Shown in pieces: positions 20,820-33,114 of a stretch of 64,000 bases of DNA. The position numbers and the translations under genes are program-made. The stretch covers positions 4,551,131 to 4,615,130 of the forward strand of contig NC_030381.2 of assembly GCF_001625215.2 (NCBI RefSeq), written 5' to 3'. Every line of letters begins with the position of its first letter. Positions within the stretch are counted from its first letter, which is position 1. The notes below the pieces were generated by a model that saw only the letters and a list, made by a program, of their open reading frames with translations, ran no database searches and had not been told where the DNA came from. Source of the DNA: Daucus carota subsp. sativus (Eukaryota > Streptophyta > Magnoliopsida > Apiales > Apiaceae).

Positions 20820-22070
20820 ATTTGCCAAGATTTGAACTTTTTTAGGCCAATCTAATAAAGTTTATGCCTTTACTATCAAATTTTCAAGATTTGATTTTTC
20901 TTCGAGCCAAATTTATTAAGTTAAATGTCTTTATTGATTATAATTCCAAGATTTGATATTCTTTTTTGAGTCAAGGTTATCGAGTTCATGGCTGTAGTTT
21001 GTAATTCCAGGATATTGATGTTGTTTTCAAGCCAGGCTTTAGATGTTCTTGCCTTTAGTAATTGTTTATCCTAGTTTTGATATTATCTCGAGCCAAGTTC
21101 ATGCCTTTAGTAACTAAAATCTATGATGCTCAGACTCTTTTAGAAGGATCCGACACGGAACATATCAGGGTGTCAGACCTTTCAAACCTCAAAATTAAAG
21201 ACCCAGGGACACGTTTTATAAGGATCCGACACTTGGATTTGGACACTGCAATTATTATTTTTAATTAATATGATAGTTCTTATAAATAAATACCTATCAT
21301 TCTATTATACTGCATAACAAACAATTGCACAAATTAAGGCAAAAGTTGCTTCGTTTCTCCTTTTACATCCATTTCACCTCTGTTTCTTCATATATTTTCT
21401 TATTCCTATCTTCCTCTTAGAGATAGGTCACTGAAATTAAAGATAGGTTGTCTAAGATGGAGAGTCTGATTTCTGGATGATGTTCGGATCCGGATCCCAG
21501 TGTCAGTGTCAGTGTCGTGTCCTGTGGACACGGGTACGGCTGGGTTTTCTGGAGAGTCCGAGCATCACAGACTAAAATTGTGAGATTCGGTGTTATTTTC
21601 CAGCCAAAATTATAAAGTTCATGTCTTAAGCAATTATGTTTACTGGATTTGATTTTGAGCCAAACTTTTCAAGTTCATAAAATCATGCCTTTAGTAATTA
21701 TCATTCCAGGATCTGATGTTTTTCACTGGCCAAGTTAATCAAGTTCTTGCCTTTAGTATTTTCCAAGAGTTTATTATTTTTCAAGATTTGATTTTTTTTT
21801 TTTGAGCCAACCTGATCAAGTGTATGCCTTAATAATTATATAGTTCTAGATTTGTTTTTATTTGGAGCCAGCTAATCAAGTTCCTGCCTTTTAGTAATTT
21901 ATTTTCAAGAGTTGTTTTTTGTGCGGAGCCAACCTAATCAAGTTCATGTCTTTAGTAAATCATATTTTCAAGATTTGATTTTGTTAAAGTTCATGTCTTT
22001 AGTAGTTATGTTTTCAGGATTTGATTCTTATTTGAGCTGCTGAATCAAGTTCGAGCATATAATTATTGTG
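20820..22070 (+). repeat. Degenerate ~80-bp minisatellite in the probable 5'-UTR intron
   Basis: The unit is roughly TTCAAGATTTGATTTT, then GAGCCAA, then TCAAGTTCATGCCTTTAGTA, with spacers. About 14 degenerate copies run across the region, interrupted by a MITE at 21121-21570. Copies are diverged, so the array is old. Confidence 0.75.
21121..21570. mobile_element. 450-bp MITE with 8-bp target duplication (hAT-like)
   Basis: The ends are imperfect inverted repeats: CTATGATGCTCAGACTC at the left, and CTGTGATGCTCGGACTC when the right end is complemented. The flanks are identical 8-mers, ACTAAAAT (21113-21120 and 21571-21578). An 8-bp duplication points to hAT, or possibly another 8-bp-TSD superfamily. 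The inside has GATCCGACAC/GTGTCCG subterminal repeats and no coding region. It inserted into one unit of the intron minisatellite. Confidence 0.88.
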
Positions 22071-22117
22071 GACTTAAAAGTAAATTACCATGTTCTTTGG
22101 CAGCACAAGTACACACG

Positions 22118-22885
22118 ATGCCTTCCATGATAGCACAGATCCGACTAGTGAGTTCACATCCTGAAGTTTATGAGCCATGTGAAGATTCATTTGCGTTGGT
22201 TGATGCGTTGTTAGCTGACCGAAGTAAGTTGTTGGAACACCAGCCAGCGTTATGCTTGGAAATTGGTTGCGGCAGTGGTTATGTCATTACTTCCCTAGCT
22301 CTTATACTTGGACATGCGGAGAGTGGGGCGTACTATATGGCTACGGATATTAACCCTTATGCAATACAAGTGACTAGTGAGACACTGGAAGCACACGGGG
22401 TTTATGCAGAGTTAATAAGGACTAATATTGCATCTGGATTGGAGGGGCGGTTGGATGGGTTGGTGGATGTTATTGTTTGCAACCCCCCCTATGTGCCAAC
22501 TCCTGAAGATGAGGTGGGTCGTGATGGGATTGCATCTTCTTGGGCGGGAGGGGAGAATGGTCGGAGGGTTATCGATAAGATACTGCCTATTGCTGACAAT
22601 CTTTTATCAGAAAAGGGTTGGTTATACATGGTACTCCTAGCAGAAAACAATCCCTCAGAAGTCTGCCTTCAAATGAGAGAGAAAGGATTTGCTTCTAGAA
22701 TTGTTGTCCAGAGATCAACAGAAGAAGAGACTCTTCATATAGTGAAGTTTTGGCGTGATCCTGATATCCAGATAGAGAATAATGAAAGTAGATCAAAAAA
22801 TAGAAATGGTAATACAAAAGCCAGCGAGTCATTTTTTACACAGATGTCTCGTTTGTCCTTCTGGAAACGCGACAGTGAACAATAA
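22118..22885 (+). CDS. HEMK2/N6AMT1-type eRF1 glutamine methyltransferase
   Basis: The 255-residue class I SAM-dependent methyltransferase is orthologous in sequence to eukaryotic Mtq2/HEMK2 (Arabidopsis AT3G13440). The family methylates the Gln of the GGQ loop in release factor eRF1, in the cytosol, with the TRM112 partner. Motif I, LEIGCGSGY, lies near residues 47-55, an acidic TDIN block near 76-79 is the adenosine side, and the signature NPPYVPTP at 122-129 binds the target amide. The reading frame is a single exon. I start at the ATG at 22118 because the frame upstream has no ATG and runs into a TTTGGCAG acceptor; a second in-frame Met follows three codons later. The last 40 residues are a polar, Ser/Lys/Asn-rich tail not expected in the core fold. 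Confidence 0.9.
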   Translation: MPSMIAQIRLVSSHPEVYEPCEDSFALVDALLADRSKLLEHQPALCLEIGCGSGYVITSLALILGHAESGAYYMATDINPYAIQVTSETLEAHGVYAELIRTNIASGLEGRLDGLVDVIVCNPPYVPTPEDEVGRDGIASSWAGGENGRRVIDKILPIADNLLSEKGWLYMVLLAENNPSEVCLQMREKGFASRIVVQRSTEEETLHIVKFWRDPDIQIENNESRSKNRNGNTKASESFFTQMSRLSFWKRDSEQ

Positions 22886-25516
22886 TTGATGTATCAAAAG
22901 GTACTGAAGCCTTTATTCTTTAGGTGTATACATCCATGCTCTGGTTTGCATATGTATTCTAATTTTTTAATTTTGATTTCTTTGCTTTTGATTGATCTCA
23001 AGTGTGTATAAGATTCCGTCTATAGGGTATTTCCTGTTTTCTGGTTTTATTCTAGGTAATGATCAGCCAAATTCAACAAATAAGTTTATAGATCATGAAC
23101 TAAATTACTAATGACATTTTAGAAAGCTTGGGTCTGAATTGCTACTTTATGAGTATGTTAGAATGTAAGTGAAAGTATACAACACTTGTCCATACATGAA
23201 GAGGTGCATATATTAGTGATAAGGAAAATTCCCGTTTTCAAGTAGATGGATCACCCCAACATAGTCAATTATTACCACCCGCTTTTGTAATTTGGTTGTT
23301 AAAGCATTAGAAAGTTTACATTTTTGGGGAATCTGAATTTAATTAGAGAATGGCTGTACTATTTTTGTATTTGTTATATGGCTTAATCCATCCAGTCTCT
23401 TCATCATCTACCACTATGACATATGCACTACCTTTACATTTAAATTATGGGTATATTTTGCAGTATGTTTTTTCAAATTATACCCATGGGCTGGATACTA
23501 ATACAATATACATGAGATATGTACTAATATTAAATCCAAAGTCTAGCTGCAAAACTTGAACTGATTGAGGATTTAATACATTTTTGTCTGTGTAGCTTGA
23601 CTCTTTATTTTATATTTCTTTTAAAACTCCGTGTATGATGTGTTTGATATAATTCTGTATAGGAATACACTTGAGCGACTTCAGTTACTTTATGGAAATT
23701 GTTTTAGTTTAACGTTTGTGTCATATTTTAACTTAAACAATCTGTACTCATTAGTCTTTAATATGTTCATATTGCTTGCTATAATGTTGTCTACAAATTA
23801 GTTTACATACTGTAATGAATGAGGGATGTAGAACTACTTTGCATCTCAAAACGTCTGGCTATATTTACTTTGCATGTATTAGGGACCAAACTGATCTACA
23901 CAGCAATAAGCATCGTACTGGAAATGTTTGTTCTTACATATATCAGTGTCTATCATGATCATAGGCTTTGATGTCACTGTCCTTCGCAAAAGACATGCAT
24001 ACATACTCCTTTTGATGAGGAACGGGAAAGAAAATAAAAGGCGTCTTTTTTTTTTTTAGTGAATAGTTTGATCATTTTTAGTGTTTGGAAATTAGTGTAG
24101 TTTATTTAATTATATATGCAGGGCTACTAGTTTATTAGTCAAGTAGTTTATTTATAATAAAGCCCAATTGTTAACGGGCCTTAGTCCGGTAGGTATTTTA
24201 TTGTCTATATGATGATGTAATCCCCACATATCATGGTAGCTTTGATATACGAACATTGTTTTCTCTGAATTGGAATTGATTATTGTCAATTTAGGGATTA
24301 AAACTTGGGGTAGTGATTTGAATTGCGATTCAATGGCCTGAGGGTTTGTTTATCTTAGCTTTTGCTATCTTGTCCTGTATTTATTCATAAATATCCTACT
24401 ACACATATTTAGGGTTTATTCTACTTGCTAACATAGTTTCTTCCGGAGAAAAGAGTTTTAATAAATTAAACGGAGTTTGATAATAATTTACTTTACCAGT
24501 TTGAAATTTAAACGTGTGTTTATCTAACAGGAAACCACACAGATCTTACAGTTCTTGATGCCGTACACATGTTATATCCTCTGATGTTTATCTTTATGAT
24601 ATTTTTCGTATCAGCTAAATAATGTAGTTGAATCTCAGGTGAACATGAAATTAGCTACTCTAATGTTTCTCTTCAATCTGTTGTGCTCTCTGGAAAGTCA
24701 CACTTATGTTGACTTCTTTCTTTACACTTCTGGTTTCTTGCAGCTTCCATGTCCGAAATAAACACTAAAACTCAAACTGTTAGTTAAAAAGTTCATCATC
24801 GAAAACATGAGCTATATTTGCCATTTTCCCGCTTGATAATCTTAGTTACTTGTGACATGCATGTCTGGAGGTGATTTCATATTATTATGCTGCATGGATC
24901 AAACAGACATGTCCATAGTTGTTTTATATGAATTCTGGAGTATGATCTAATGTTTTCGTCAAGCCTCTCTTTGTATTTCATGTTTCAGTTTGTTCTTCGA
25001 TAACCATTCATTCTGTTCTTAGTTAACATATCTATCCTTCTCATTTTCTTGGTTGCGAGTAGTCCAGGAGGCTTCTCATTCCTCAAAGTCAAAACACAGG
25101 CCTCAAAGTGAATCGTAGTATCTCTTAAACAAGCCTTTCAAGTTTCTGAGCATTTTTTGAATTCTTGGGACATTACAGATCACAGTTCTTTTATGTTCTT
25201 GGTGAAATCCATAAGTTGTGATGCTATAAACCAATCAGTGTCTTCGCCAGACATCTTGTAGATAAATCTCTCAAGCTCCCTTCATCCGCAATCACTGAAC
25301 TCCGAAAACTTGTAAGTTTGTCATTGTAACCGAAGGTTGCAATCTGCAGCGAAATATATACTGGCGATGATTGCAAGCTCCATGAACCAGTTGCAGACTT
25401 GCAGCAGATCAATCAATTGGCTTCTATACGTTTCTATTAAACCCTCCAACAATATTTGAGCCTTAATTGAAACCATTTAGGCAGCCTGTACATGTAAAAT
25501 AATTTCAAAGGACATG
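22886..25516. other. Downstream region of the HEMK2 gene, no gene recognised
   Basis: AT-rich sequence. The stop codon is followed soon by AAAAGGTACTG, so a 3'-UTR intron is possible, with acceptor-like TTCTTGCAG near 24743. A minus-strand 62-codon open stretch at 25224-25412 has no family I recognise. No transposon ends seen. Confidence 0.35.
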
Positions 25517-26272
25517 CAGTGGCGGAATTTCTTCAAACCAGTCGAGGGTTAGATGAAAAAATCTTGTGACTTTTAGGAACAAAACATAACTGCATTTGGG
25601 TTTTGATGTTAGTTTAAGTTGAAACAAAATACCTAGAGATCTTTTTGAGCTATTATTGTCTTAACCTATATCATTCAGATTCGGCTAAAAATGTCCAACA
25701 CAAATAAATATTCATATATCGAACTAGATAATATGTTAAAAAATAATATTTTTAATCAAAAACAAGTGTCGATATTCAAGTGTGTGTTGAGTGTTTAATA
25801 CAGGTACTTCGAGAAAAAACACTGACTACTAAGAATGTGTTTGTATTGTGGTATAGGATGATGCATGCGTGCCAGGATTTGATGTATCATGTACGTGGAT
25901 ATCAGGAATCCTCGTCAGCAACACTAAAAACTGGAAGCAAAACCAATTCCTAACGTCTGCCGATATTCACACAGTTAGGTATATTTAAACATATGTCGAT
26001 TAAACAAATTATGTGACATACTTGACACATCTTGAAAGGGCAAGAGATCCTGTGGGGTGCTCACTCATAGATGTGCTTTTAGATCACTCCAAAAAAGCCG
26101 AGGCAATCACTGTAAAAAGATGAACACTTAAATTCCGAAGTGAAATCAATGTTCGAAGGGGCTAAAAGCCTAAAACTAGTTTCTATTAAATTACGAGTGC
26201 CTAGGAGTTATCTTCTAAACATCGTGGATGACTGTCGGGGTCACGAGTCGGAGAATGCTATTCCCGCCCCTG
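25517..26272. mobile_element. Possible hAT-like remnant
   Basis: The left end CAGTGGCGGAATTTC and the complement of the right end CAGGGGCGGGAATAG look like paired hAT terminal repeats. The flanking 8-mers do not match, so the pairing may be chance or the element old. Confidence 0.3.
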
Positions 26273-26441
26273 AACTTTAAATCAATCCCGGACTTGTCCT
26301 GATCCTAAATTATTAATCAAAATTTGTTAAAATAGGATCTTTGTCCCAATAATCCTATCAATCAATAAAATTAACCAAATTTTATGATAGGACATGTCCT
26401 TACCGGATCAGGTTTGCACGGATTTTTAAATTTATATAATA

Positions 26442-26645
26442 CTCCCTCCATCTCAAATTAGATGACCTCGTTGACTTTGGGCACACAATTTAAGGTTCAT
26501 TGACCGCATAGCTACATGACTTAATTTTAAAATTTTATTTTTGTAAATAAAATTAAAATATGAAATTTTTATTTACAAAAGAAAAAATAAAAAAATAAAT
26601 TTCGAAAGTAGACGATCAATGCAACTGAAGTTGGGATGGAGGTAG
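26442..26645. mobile_element. Stowaway MITE, 204 bp
   Basis: The terminal repeats CTCCCTCCATCTCAA and, complemented, CTACCTCCATCCCAA are flanked by TA on both sides (26440-26441, 26646-26647). This is the classic Stowaway (Tc1/mariner) form. No coding capacity. Confidence 0.88.
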
Positions 26646-27404
26646 TAATACTGAAAGAATAAAATCATCATGTGATGATTCTGTTTAGTGAAAACTAGGG
26701 GTATAGCTTATCCAAAAACAGACAAAGGCACTTAAATCTTTTTCACCACAGATTTACCAGCTTTACCACCACTACCACCTTCCACTGAGATGAAACAAGG
26801 TGTAGTGTAGTGTTATCAAATTCACAATAAAAAATTACAAGGAGGAGGAGAAAAGAGTTTAAGGAAGTGTGATGAAACATTAGTAAGTGCACTTGACAAT
26901 GATGGGAGACAAATAAAAGGCAGCACAAATTAAGAGCCTCATTGGTGAAGTTCCCATAGTTGATATGGCATATGACTCACACTTAGCTTAAATACAAAAG
27001 TTCAAATAAGGTATGTAAATCCTCATTGGCAATACATAAGTTAAAATAGATAAAGAGGGATATCCACCCATATCATCTTTTATCATGGCCCTAATCATTA
27101 ATTTTAAATCTTGTAATTATTCTTTACTTGATTGCTATGAGTTTAGGTCCACTATAAATTGTATTTAATTAATGTTTAATGCTTAATATATATCTTGGGA
27201 AAGGCATAAACAAAAGAAGTAATCATCTTATGCATGAAGATGTGACTTTTTACATATATTAAAGATGCACATAGGGATGAGAATCCATATTTGAGCTAGC
27301 CCAACTCATTGCATGCCCTTTGGTGATTTAGTGGAATTTGACACAAGCAGAGAAGCTGCCAAATACTGGTAAAGGGAGATCTGAATTTTAGGCAAAAAAG
27401 ACCC

Positions 27405-27733
27405 GGAGCCCGTTTGACGGAGTTTAAAATTGTGATTTATGATTTAACATAATTTAATGTGATAAATTAAAATTTTAATATGTCTGGTTGGATATGGGTT
27501 AATAAAAAATATAATAATAAAAAAGTGATTTATGACTTATTAGTAACTTTTACAAAAAGTTTAAATAATTAAGTCACTGAAAAATATCTCATACTAACTT
27601 TTGACTCTGAGTTAGTTTAGTTTTTATTTTAAGACGGCTTCCAATTTATTAGACAAACAAATATTTTTTGGTTTAGAATCAAAAATAACTTAAAAACCGG
27701 GCTCAGAGACCAGGCAAACTGGCTTCCGGCTCC
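27405..27733. mobile_element. MITE-like element with diverged terminal repeats
   Basis: The left end GGAGCCCGTTTGACGG faces a right end that reads GGAGCCGGAAGCCAGTTTG in complement. The interior has no ORF. Target duplication is unclear, so the superfamily is undecided. Confidence 0.45.
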
Positions 27734-28070
27734 AACCTTTCTTTATGTTCAGTACTGAGAAATAATTAGCAATCGATCAAATAACTTCTTGTCATGTGTG
27801 TAGCTAGTTTTGTAAAGTTGTGTAAATCCAAATCTGGTTCACAAAGTGTAGTTCGGTTTTCATTTGGTGGAATCATCATCATAAAATGTTATTTTCACAA
27901 ATTTAATGATCTAATTTAGCTGGTACTAATAAAACTGATCGAACCAAATTACTGGTTCGGTTCCTCTATTTTCTAGTTATAATTTGCCATGTTTTTTTTT
28001 AATAATTTGCGATCCGATTTCTTTCTTGTGAATCTTTCAAATAAAAAGAAAACTAGACCAAGTATAATCA

Positions 28071-28359
28071 CAGACGGAACCAGGAATTTGGGTTGTGGTG
28101 GGCTTGACAAGTGAATAACGATGAAAAATCTACTTTCATTCATGCTAGCAACCGAAGAAAATGAGCTCTCCACCCGGTTAATCAACATTCTCTATTCTAT
28201 TTTCTGAATTTACTTGATTATATGATGTTGGACTTAGTTGATAGTAGGCTTGGACTTACTTGACACATAAATTACATAATATATATAACTACTAAATCTT
28301 TTTTTAAAAAAATTACCCTGACTTAAGCCCAGGTAAATCCTTCTATACTTCCGTGTCTG
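28071..28359. mobile_element. Small hAT-like non-autonomous element, 289 bp
   Basis: The ends CAGACGGAACC and, complemented, CAGACACGGAAG are similar. The flanks AGTATAATCA and AGTATATCA differ by one base, suggesting a decayed 8-9 bp duplication. It contains GGGCTTG/AAGCCC subterminal pairs. Confidence 0.55.
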
Positions 28360-30004
28360 AGTATATCACATTTTGACCTGAGGTAGATTCAAATTTATAC
28401 GGCAGAATATTCAGAATAACCAGAGGAATTATCACTGAATGACGAGAAGTATGCACATATATGATCTAAGCACCTAGATAGCAAGTGCTTAATAATACTA
28501 AAAATAAGAAAAGCAGAAAAAGTCACAATCGAGAAGAGAAGAATAGATTAAGCACATATATCATGTTATAAAATCGTAATCAATAAATACTACACAAGCA
28601 TCTCCCATTATGTAAAATTTGTTGAACCTATATGATATTGTGTTCCGATGGTATTGACTATATTGATTGGTTATAATTTAAAGATAATATGTTATTAATA
28701 TTTAGATTATTATAAATAATATATATCAGTTTAATATGATAATAAATGATTTGTAATCTTCCTACAGGTTTGTTACGGACATGAGGTTCCACAAATATAA
28801 TCAGAGATTGGTTAAAATTATAGATAATAGGTAGGTATAGCTGGATTGCGATTTTTTGACGAAATTGATTATATTTTTTATTTTTGATATGTTAAACCCA
28901 ATTTTTAGCTAAGGACTATTCATAATTGGAATATGATGGTTTATTTGCAAAGTATTAAATCCCGTCGAGCTCAATTATTTGTGCAGTTAAAACTTGAAAG
29001 GCTAAACTCATAGACTCATAGTACAAAATTTATTTGTTAATCATGTTAATTTGTCATGAATCTATCACGCCTGGTTATTAAATCATAATTAATAAATTAT
29101 ATATAATACGAGGATATATTTTGCAAAGAATTAAATAATAATGCTGCCACTTGTAACAATGATCATAATAATCCATGAGTGTGATCTTAATGATACGCAC
29201 CTTAACCTTGATCTTTAGTCACACGTATAAAATAATATTAAATCCTTGTATAATACATGTGCTGCATGCTGTCGTAATAAAAAAAATCAGAAAAAAAAAT
29301 CTTAATATAGGCAGTAAAGTATTTTTTTAAATCAAAACGCGTGTAAAATAAAAAAGAACACATGAGGAGCACTTTATAGGCTAGAGCTCGAGTACGAGGA
29401 ATGTGCCATCGCAAAGTTCGAAGCTCCTCAACACCCATATAAATTAATCAGTTGCAAAATCCTCGGACAAGAGACATTTACGATAAATCCAACGATATAA
29501 ATAATTTTACAAATAATTATTTTTATAAATATCTAAAGTATCAAAAATGAATCTTCCAACGAAACTGATACCATTGTGGTTCGTTTAAAGAACTAACGTA
29601 TAATGTAAACTTGATTTGCGTATCTTTTATTTCTAGTAGCAGTGCCCTCGTGCTAATTTTTTTTTAGCACCTCATGCTTAATTTTATGTTATGAGAGGGA
29701 TCATCGTTATAAGTAACACATTAAGCACATTCTACAGTGATCTTGAGCGGTCGATTATAAATAAGATATTTTTAGAAGAAAAAATTATGTTGGAAAGTTA
29801 AAATTGTAGAACGAGTCATTTTTCCGCTAAAAGATACACTTTTCGTGTTTTTTCATTAAGATTGAAGTTAATTATTTGAAAATGTTATTTCTAGAGCAAC
29901 AATTTTGTTTCCGGAGCGGAATCCACATAAATCATACAACTTCAGTACAAATTTCTTCAAATTGCTCCAGAAATTAAAAAGCTGCTCTAGATATAACATT
30001 TCTC

Positions 30005-30042
<38 letters not shown>

Positions 30043-30247
30043 TTGTATATAAGTGAAATCTATTTGTATATATTAATTAATTATTATATATAAGTGAATG
30101 AGAAGAAATTACATGATAACTAAATTTTATATATATTATATATAAAATTCGCCAAACCACTTTGTTTTTTACTCTATTATATTATATAACTGATGCAATT
30201 TTGTAGAATTATTTGCACCGTCATGAATCATAATCATACTAAAAGCA
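28360..30247. other. AT-rich intergenic DNA between MITEs and the purine permease gene
   Basis: No ORF with coding character. A (TA)n run lies at 30007-30038. Confidence 0.5.
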
Positions 30248-30416
30248 CATAACCGACCATCCATACGGCCGGTTATAAGTGTTAAATACGACCAATTAAC
30301 ATAACTGACCAAGGTTTAACCGACCACGTTTATCGGTCGATTTTAACTTTATAACCGATTGATTACATTCATAACCGACAGTATTGGTGGTCGGTTCTGA
30401 CCTGTTTTCCGTGGGT
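30248..30416. repeat. Cluster of ACCGACCA motifs, possible transposon subterminal array
   Basis: About eight variants of AACCGACCA or its complement occur in 170 bases. Directly after, the complement reads CACCCACGGAAAACAGG. Such arrays next to a CAC-start terminus are typical of CACTA-type transposon ends. No partner end was found, so it is at best a remnant. It lies about 180 bp beyond the 3' end of the purine permease gene. Confidence 0.4.
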
Positions 30417-30593
30417 GTATATACTCTAGCAACATGTAAGACATTTTTCCTTTGTCACAAGCAACATGTAAGACTTAAAAGTATACTATATCAAATTAAA
30501 ACATACAAAACCTTGAGGCTCTGGCTACTTATATAGTATCTTACAATCAATCACCATAGCTAATAGTAATTCCATAATTACTTAACTAACTAA

Positions 30594-31826
30594 TCAAGAA
30601 GTGACAACAACTTCACTCATTTCCAAACCTTGATGATCATGATGCTTATTACTATAATCACCATCTTTAATCACCCCATTAACATCTTCTTGAACCTTCT
30701 CTCCTTGTCTAGACTTGACATACAATCCATACACATATGAACAAAATCCCCACCCACACAACACCGCCGACACCGCCTTCCCGCCGTCGAATTTATCGCC
30801 GTAAACCACCACTCCTCCCACCACATTAGCCCCCGTCAAAGCCGTCATGCAGATAGCTCCGGTGAGCCCTGAGGTCAAGAAGACCATCCCTGCCGTCCCC
30901 ATGAAACATAGCTGCCACGTCACCACGTTGCCAATTATTGTCAACCAATAAAAACGTTGCCCTAGATCAAACCCTAGCGAACTTTCTTGCATCATCTCGG
31001 AGAAACCACCGTCCAAGGCCATCCCCACGGTGGCCAGCACCGTCGCAGAGGCCTCCATGATCAGCTGCATTTCCATCACCATGGAGTAACAGTACACTTT
31101 CTTGTAAATTATTTCCATAATAGGCAAGTAGAGCGCGAATAATAACCCAGCCCCCACGGTGCAAAAATAGCCAATAAAATATTTTTCCCGGGTCAGGCCG
31201 TTGGGCTTGTCGTGGGTCGAAGTGAGGCCCAGTAAGACGGAGGCAAGAGACAAGAGGACTACACAGTTGAGATTAGAGAATGTGATTTTTTGTTTGACTA
31301 TGATGACTGAGAGAATGAGGTTGAAAGTGAGCTGAGAAGAGAGGAGTAGTGAAGATGTTGACATGGGCAAGTAAGAGTTTCCCCAAGAGAAGAGGAGATT
31401 GTTGAGGCCCAAAAGAAGCCCAACAAGAATAGAGATCATGAGTAGCTTTGGAGTTATGTCTGAGAAGGGCTTTCTCTGAGTTGTTTTCAAGAGATAAAAT
31501 GGTAAAAAAATGGGAAGAACAAGGAGAGGAAATCCAGCACATTGGACCCAAGTCGAGACCCATCGACTCGAGCCCTTGTGATTGAAGTAGAATTTCGAGA
31601 GCAAACTTGAAGAAACCGAGCCTACGAAAAGAAACATGTAGTTTAGCACCAAAAGCAAAATGTAACCTCCTTTCTTTTTAGTAATTTCAACTGTGGTAGC
31701 GGTGGTGGTGGTGATGGCGAGGATGTTCTTGTCATCTCCGCCTCCATCTCGGCCTCGTGGAGGCGGGGATGTAAGGTTGGGAGTCATCTCAGGGTGGTGG
31801 TGGTGGATTTGGGATGAGGCTTCCAT
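30594..31826 (-). CDS. Purine permease (PUP family) transporter
   Basis: This intronless 410-residue membrane protein belongs to the plant PUP family of the drug/metabolite transporter superfamily. These carriers move purines, cytokinin bases or alkaloids across the plasma membrane or tonoplast by proton coupling; the substrate here cannot be told from sequence. After a hydrophilic, His-rich N-terminus of about 50 residues come ten hydrophobic segments, the first being the YILLLVLNYMFLFVG helix. The PUP signature lies in the first helix loop (SSLLSKFYFNHKGSSRW), along with LLGLNNLLFSWGNSYLPMS and SSQLTFNLILS. The tail is short, polar and acidic. Length and motifs are complete. The start at 31826 is the first Met; a Met at residue 14 (MTPN) is an alternative, since a TATA box sits only 33 bases upstream. 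Confidence 0.93.
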   Translation of the reverse strand: MEASSQIHHHHPEMTPNLTSPPPRGRDGGGDDKNILAITTTTATTVEITKKKGGYILLLVLNYMFLFVGSVSSSLLSKFYFNHKGSSRWVSTWVQCAGFPLLVLPIFLPFYLLKTTQRKPFSDITPKLLMISILVGLLLGLNNLLFSWGNSYLPMSTSSLLLSSQLTFNLILSVIIVKQKITFSNLNCVVLLSLASVLLGLTSTHDKPNGLTREKYFIGYFCTVGAGLLFALYLPIMEIIYKKVYCYSMVMEMQLIMEASATVLATVGMALDGGFSEMMQESSLGFDLGQRFYWLTIIGNVVTWQLCFMGTAGMVFLTSGLTGAICMTALTGANVVGGVVVYGDKFDGGKAVSAVLCGWGFCSYVYGLYVKSRQGEKVQEDVNGVIKDGDYSNKHHDHQGLEMSEVVVTS

Positions 31827-31858
31827 TTGAATGAAGAGAAAGGGTGGAATTGTATGGC

Positions 31859-31866
31859 TATTTATA
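31859..31866 (-). promoter_or_regulatory. TATA box of the purine permease gene
   Basis: TATAAATA reads toward the gene, 33 bases before its first ATG. A usual TATA-to-start distance would leave almost no 5' UTR, so translation may begin at the next Met or another promoter may be used. Confidence 0.5.
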
Positions 31867-33114
31867 TTAAGAGCTACAGGGGATCAGGTTCATGTGTTTG
31901 CATTAAAAAAAGTAACTTTATGTTGAAAGAGAGAGCAATTGTGTGTGTGTTTTTGTATGGAACGTACGTTTTCTAGTGGAATTTGGAGCGATGGAGCTTT
32001 ACTTGAGGATACAATGATTGAAAATAAATAAGCACATTAACGTTTCTGTGAAAATAGTTAAACCAGTGGGCTTCATCATTTTCTGTGGGGATATGATTAG
32101 GAGAAATCATATGTAAAAAGTAGAAGATAAACTACAAATTAAAGGAACAGTTACTAATCTAAACATCTGGATATCAATTATCATTATCTCTCGTTAATAT
32201 AATTAAAAGGAACCGTTACTCAACAAAATATCAGTACATTACAAGAATACAAACAATTGGTTTCCGGCCGGTTGTTACCGTTTTACTCGGAAACTGTCTG
32301 AGTATTGATCAGAATAAAATGACTGGTACCCAATTTTGTACCACTGGTTTTAAGAGATTGGTTGTACACATGTTATTGAAATCTAAAATAAAATTTATTA
32401 GTTGAGTTACTGATTCAAGATTTGTCGGAATTTTTCAATAAAACGAATTTTTTTAGTCAAATCGATATATGAATGATAAATTATTTTATTAAAATTAATC
32501 AAATATTATTTCAGAATACCAGTCTTAGACTCTTAGGTGGTATAAATGAATAGATTTCCTGTAGCACTCTCCGTTTTAAATCAATTTTAAATAGCTACGT
32601 ATTAGTTTCGGTACGAATATTTCACTTGCATTTCCTTTTAATTACAGCCTTTTGTCCTAAAGAAAAATAGGTGTATATTACAGAAATTTCATATATATAT
32701 ATTGATGAAGTAGTGTAGATACATGATGTCTTGATGCATGCACAGACAAGTATAAAAATGAAGCTTATTTGAGTACAAACATTTGACATCTGAAATAGAA
32801 TCCAATTCCTTGGAAGCAAACTCACTGGAGTGATTTTGTGGTGGGAACAGGAATCTCTGGAATCTTTGTACAATTCTATTTTGAAGCAACATATTTTTTA
32901 ATACTTTATCTAATTATATGTATATCCACTTTATAATTCTTATTTACAAGAGCTAGGTCATTGTCACCTTAATTCTTCATCTTTATTGCCTCCCTTCCAC
33001 ATCAAGTGCAACATGTATCCTTAATCCTGATTAGCCAATTTCTTGCACATGCTTTTCCTTATTTTGAGTTTTATTCTTTTCCCTTCAAACTGTCTAGCTA
33101 GCCAGTTACACCTT
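31867..33114. other. Upstream region of the purine permease gene
   Basis: AT-rich, with a short (GT)n tract near 31938. No gene recognised. Confidence 0.4.

Noticed and set aside
22097..22117. Longer N-terminus of the HEMK2 protein
   Set aside because: The upstream frame has no ATG and passes through a splice acceptor; the first ATG is at 22118 and fits the family start.
25224..25412. Minus-strand 62-codon ORF with a crystallin-like NDKLTSF motif
   Set aside because: Too short and the resemblance covers fewer than ten residues; no exon structure around it.
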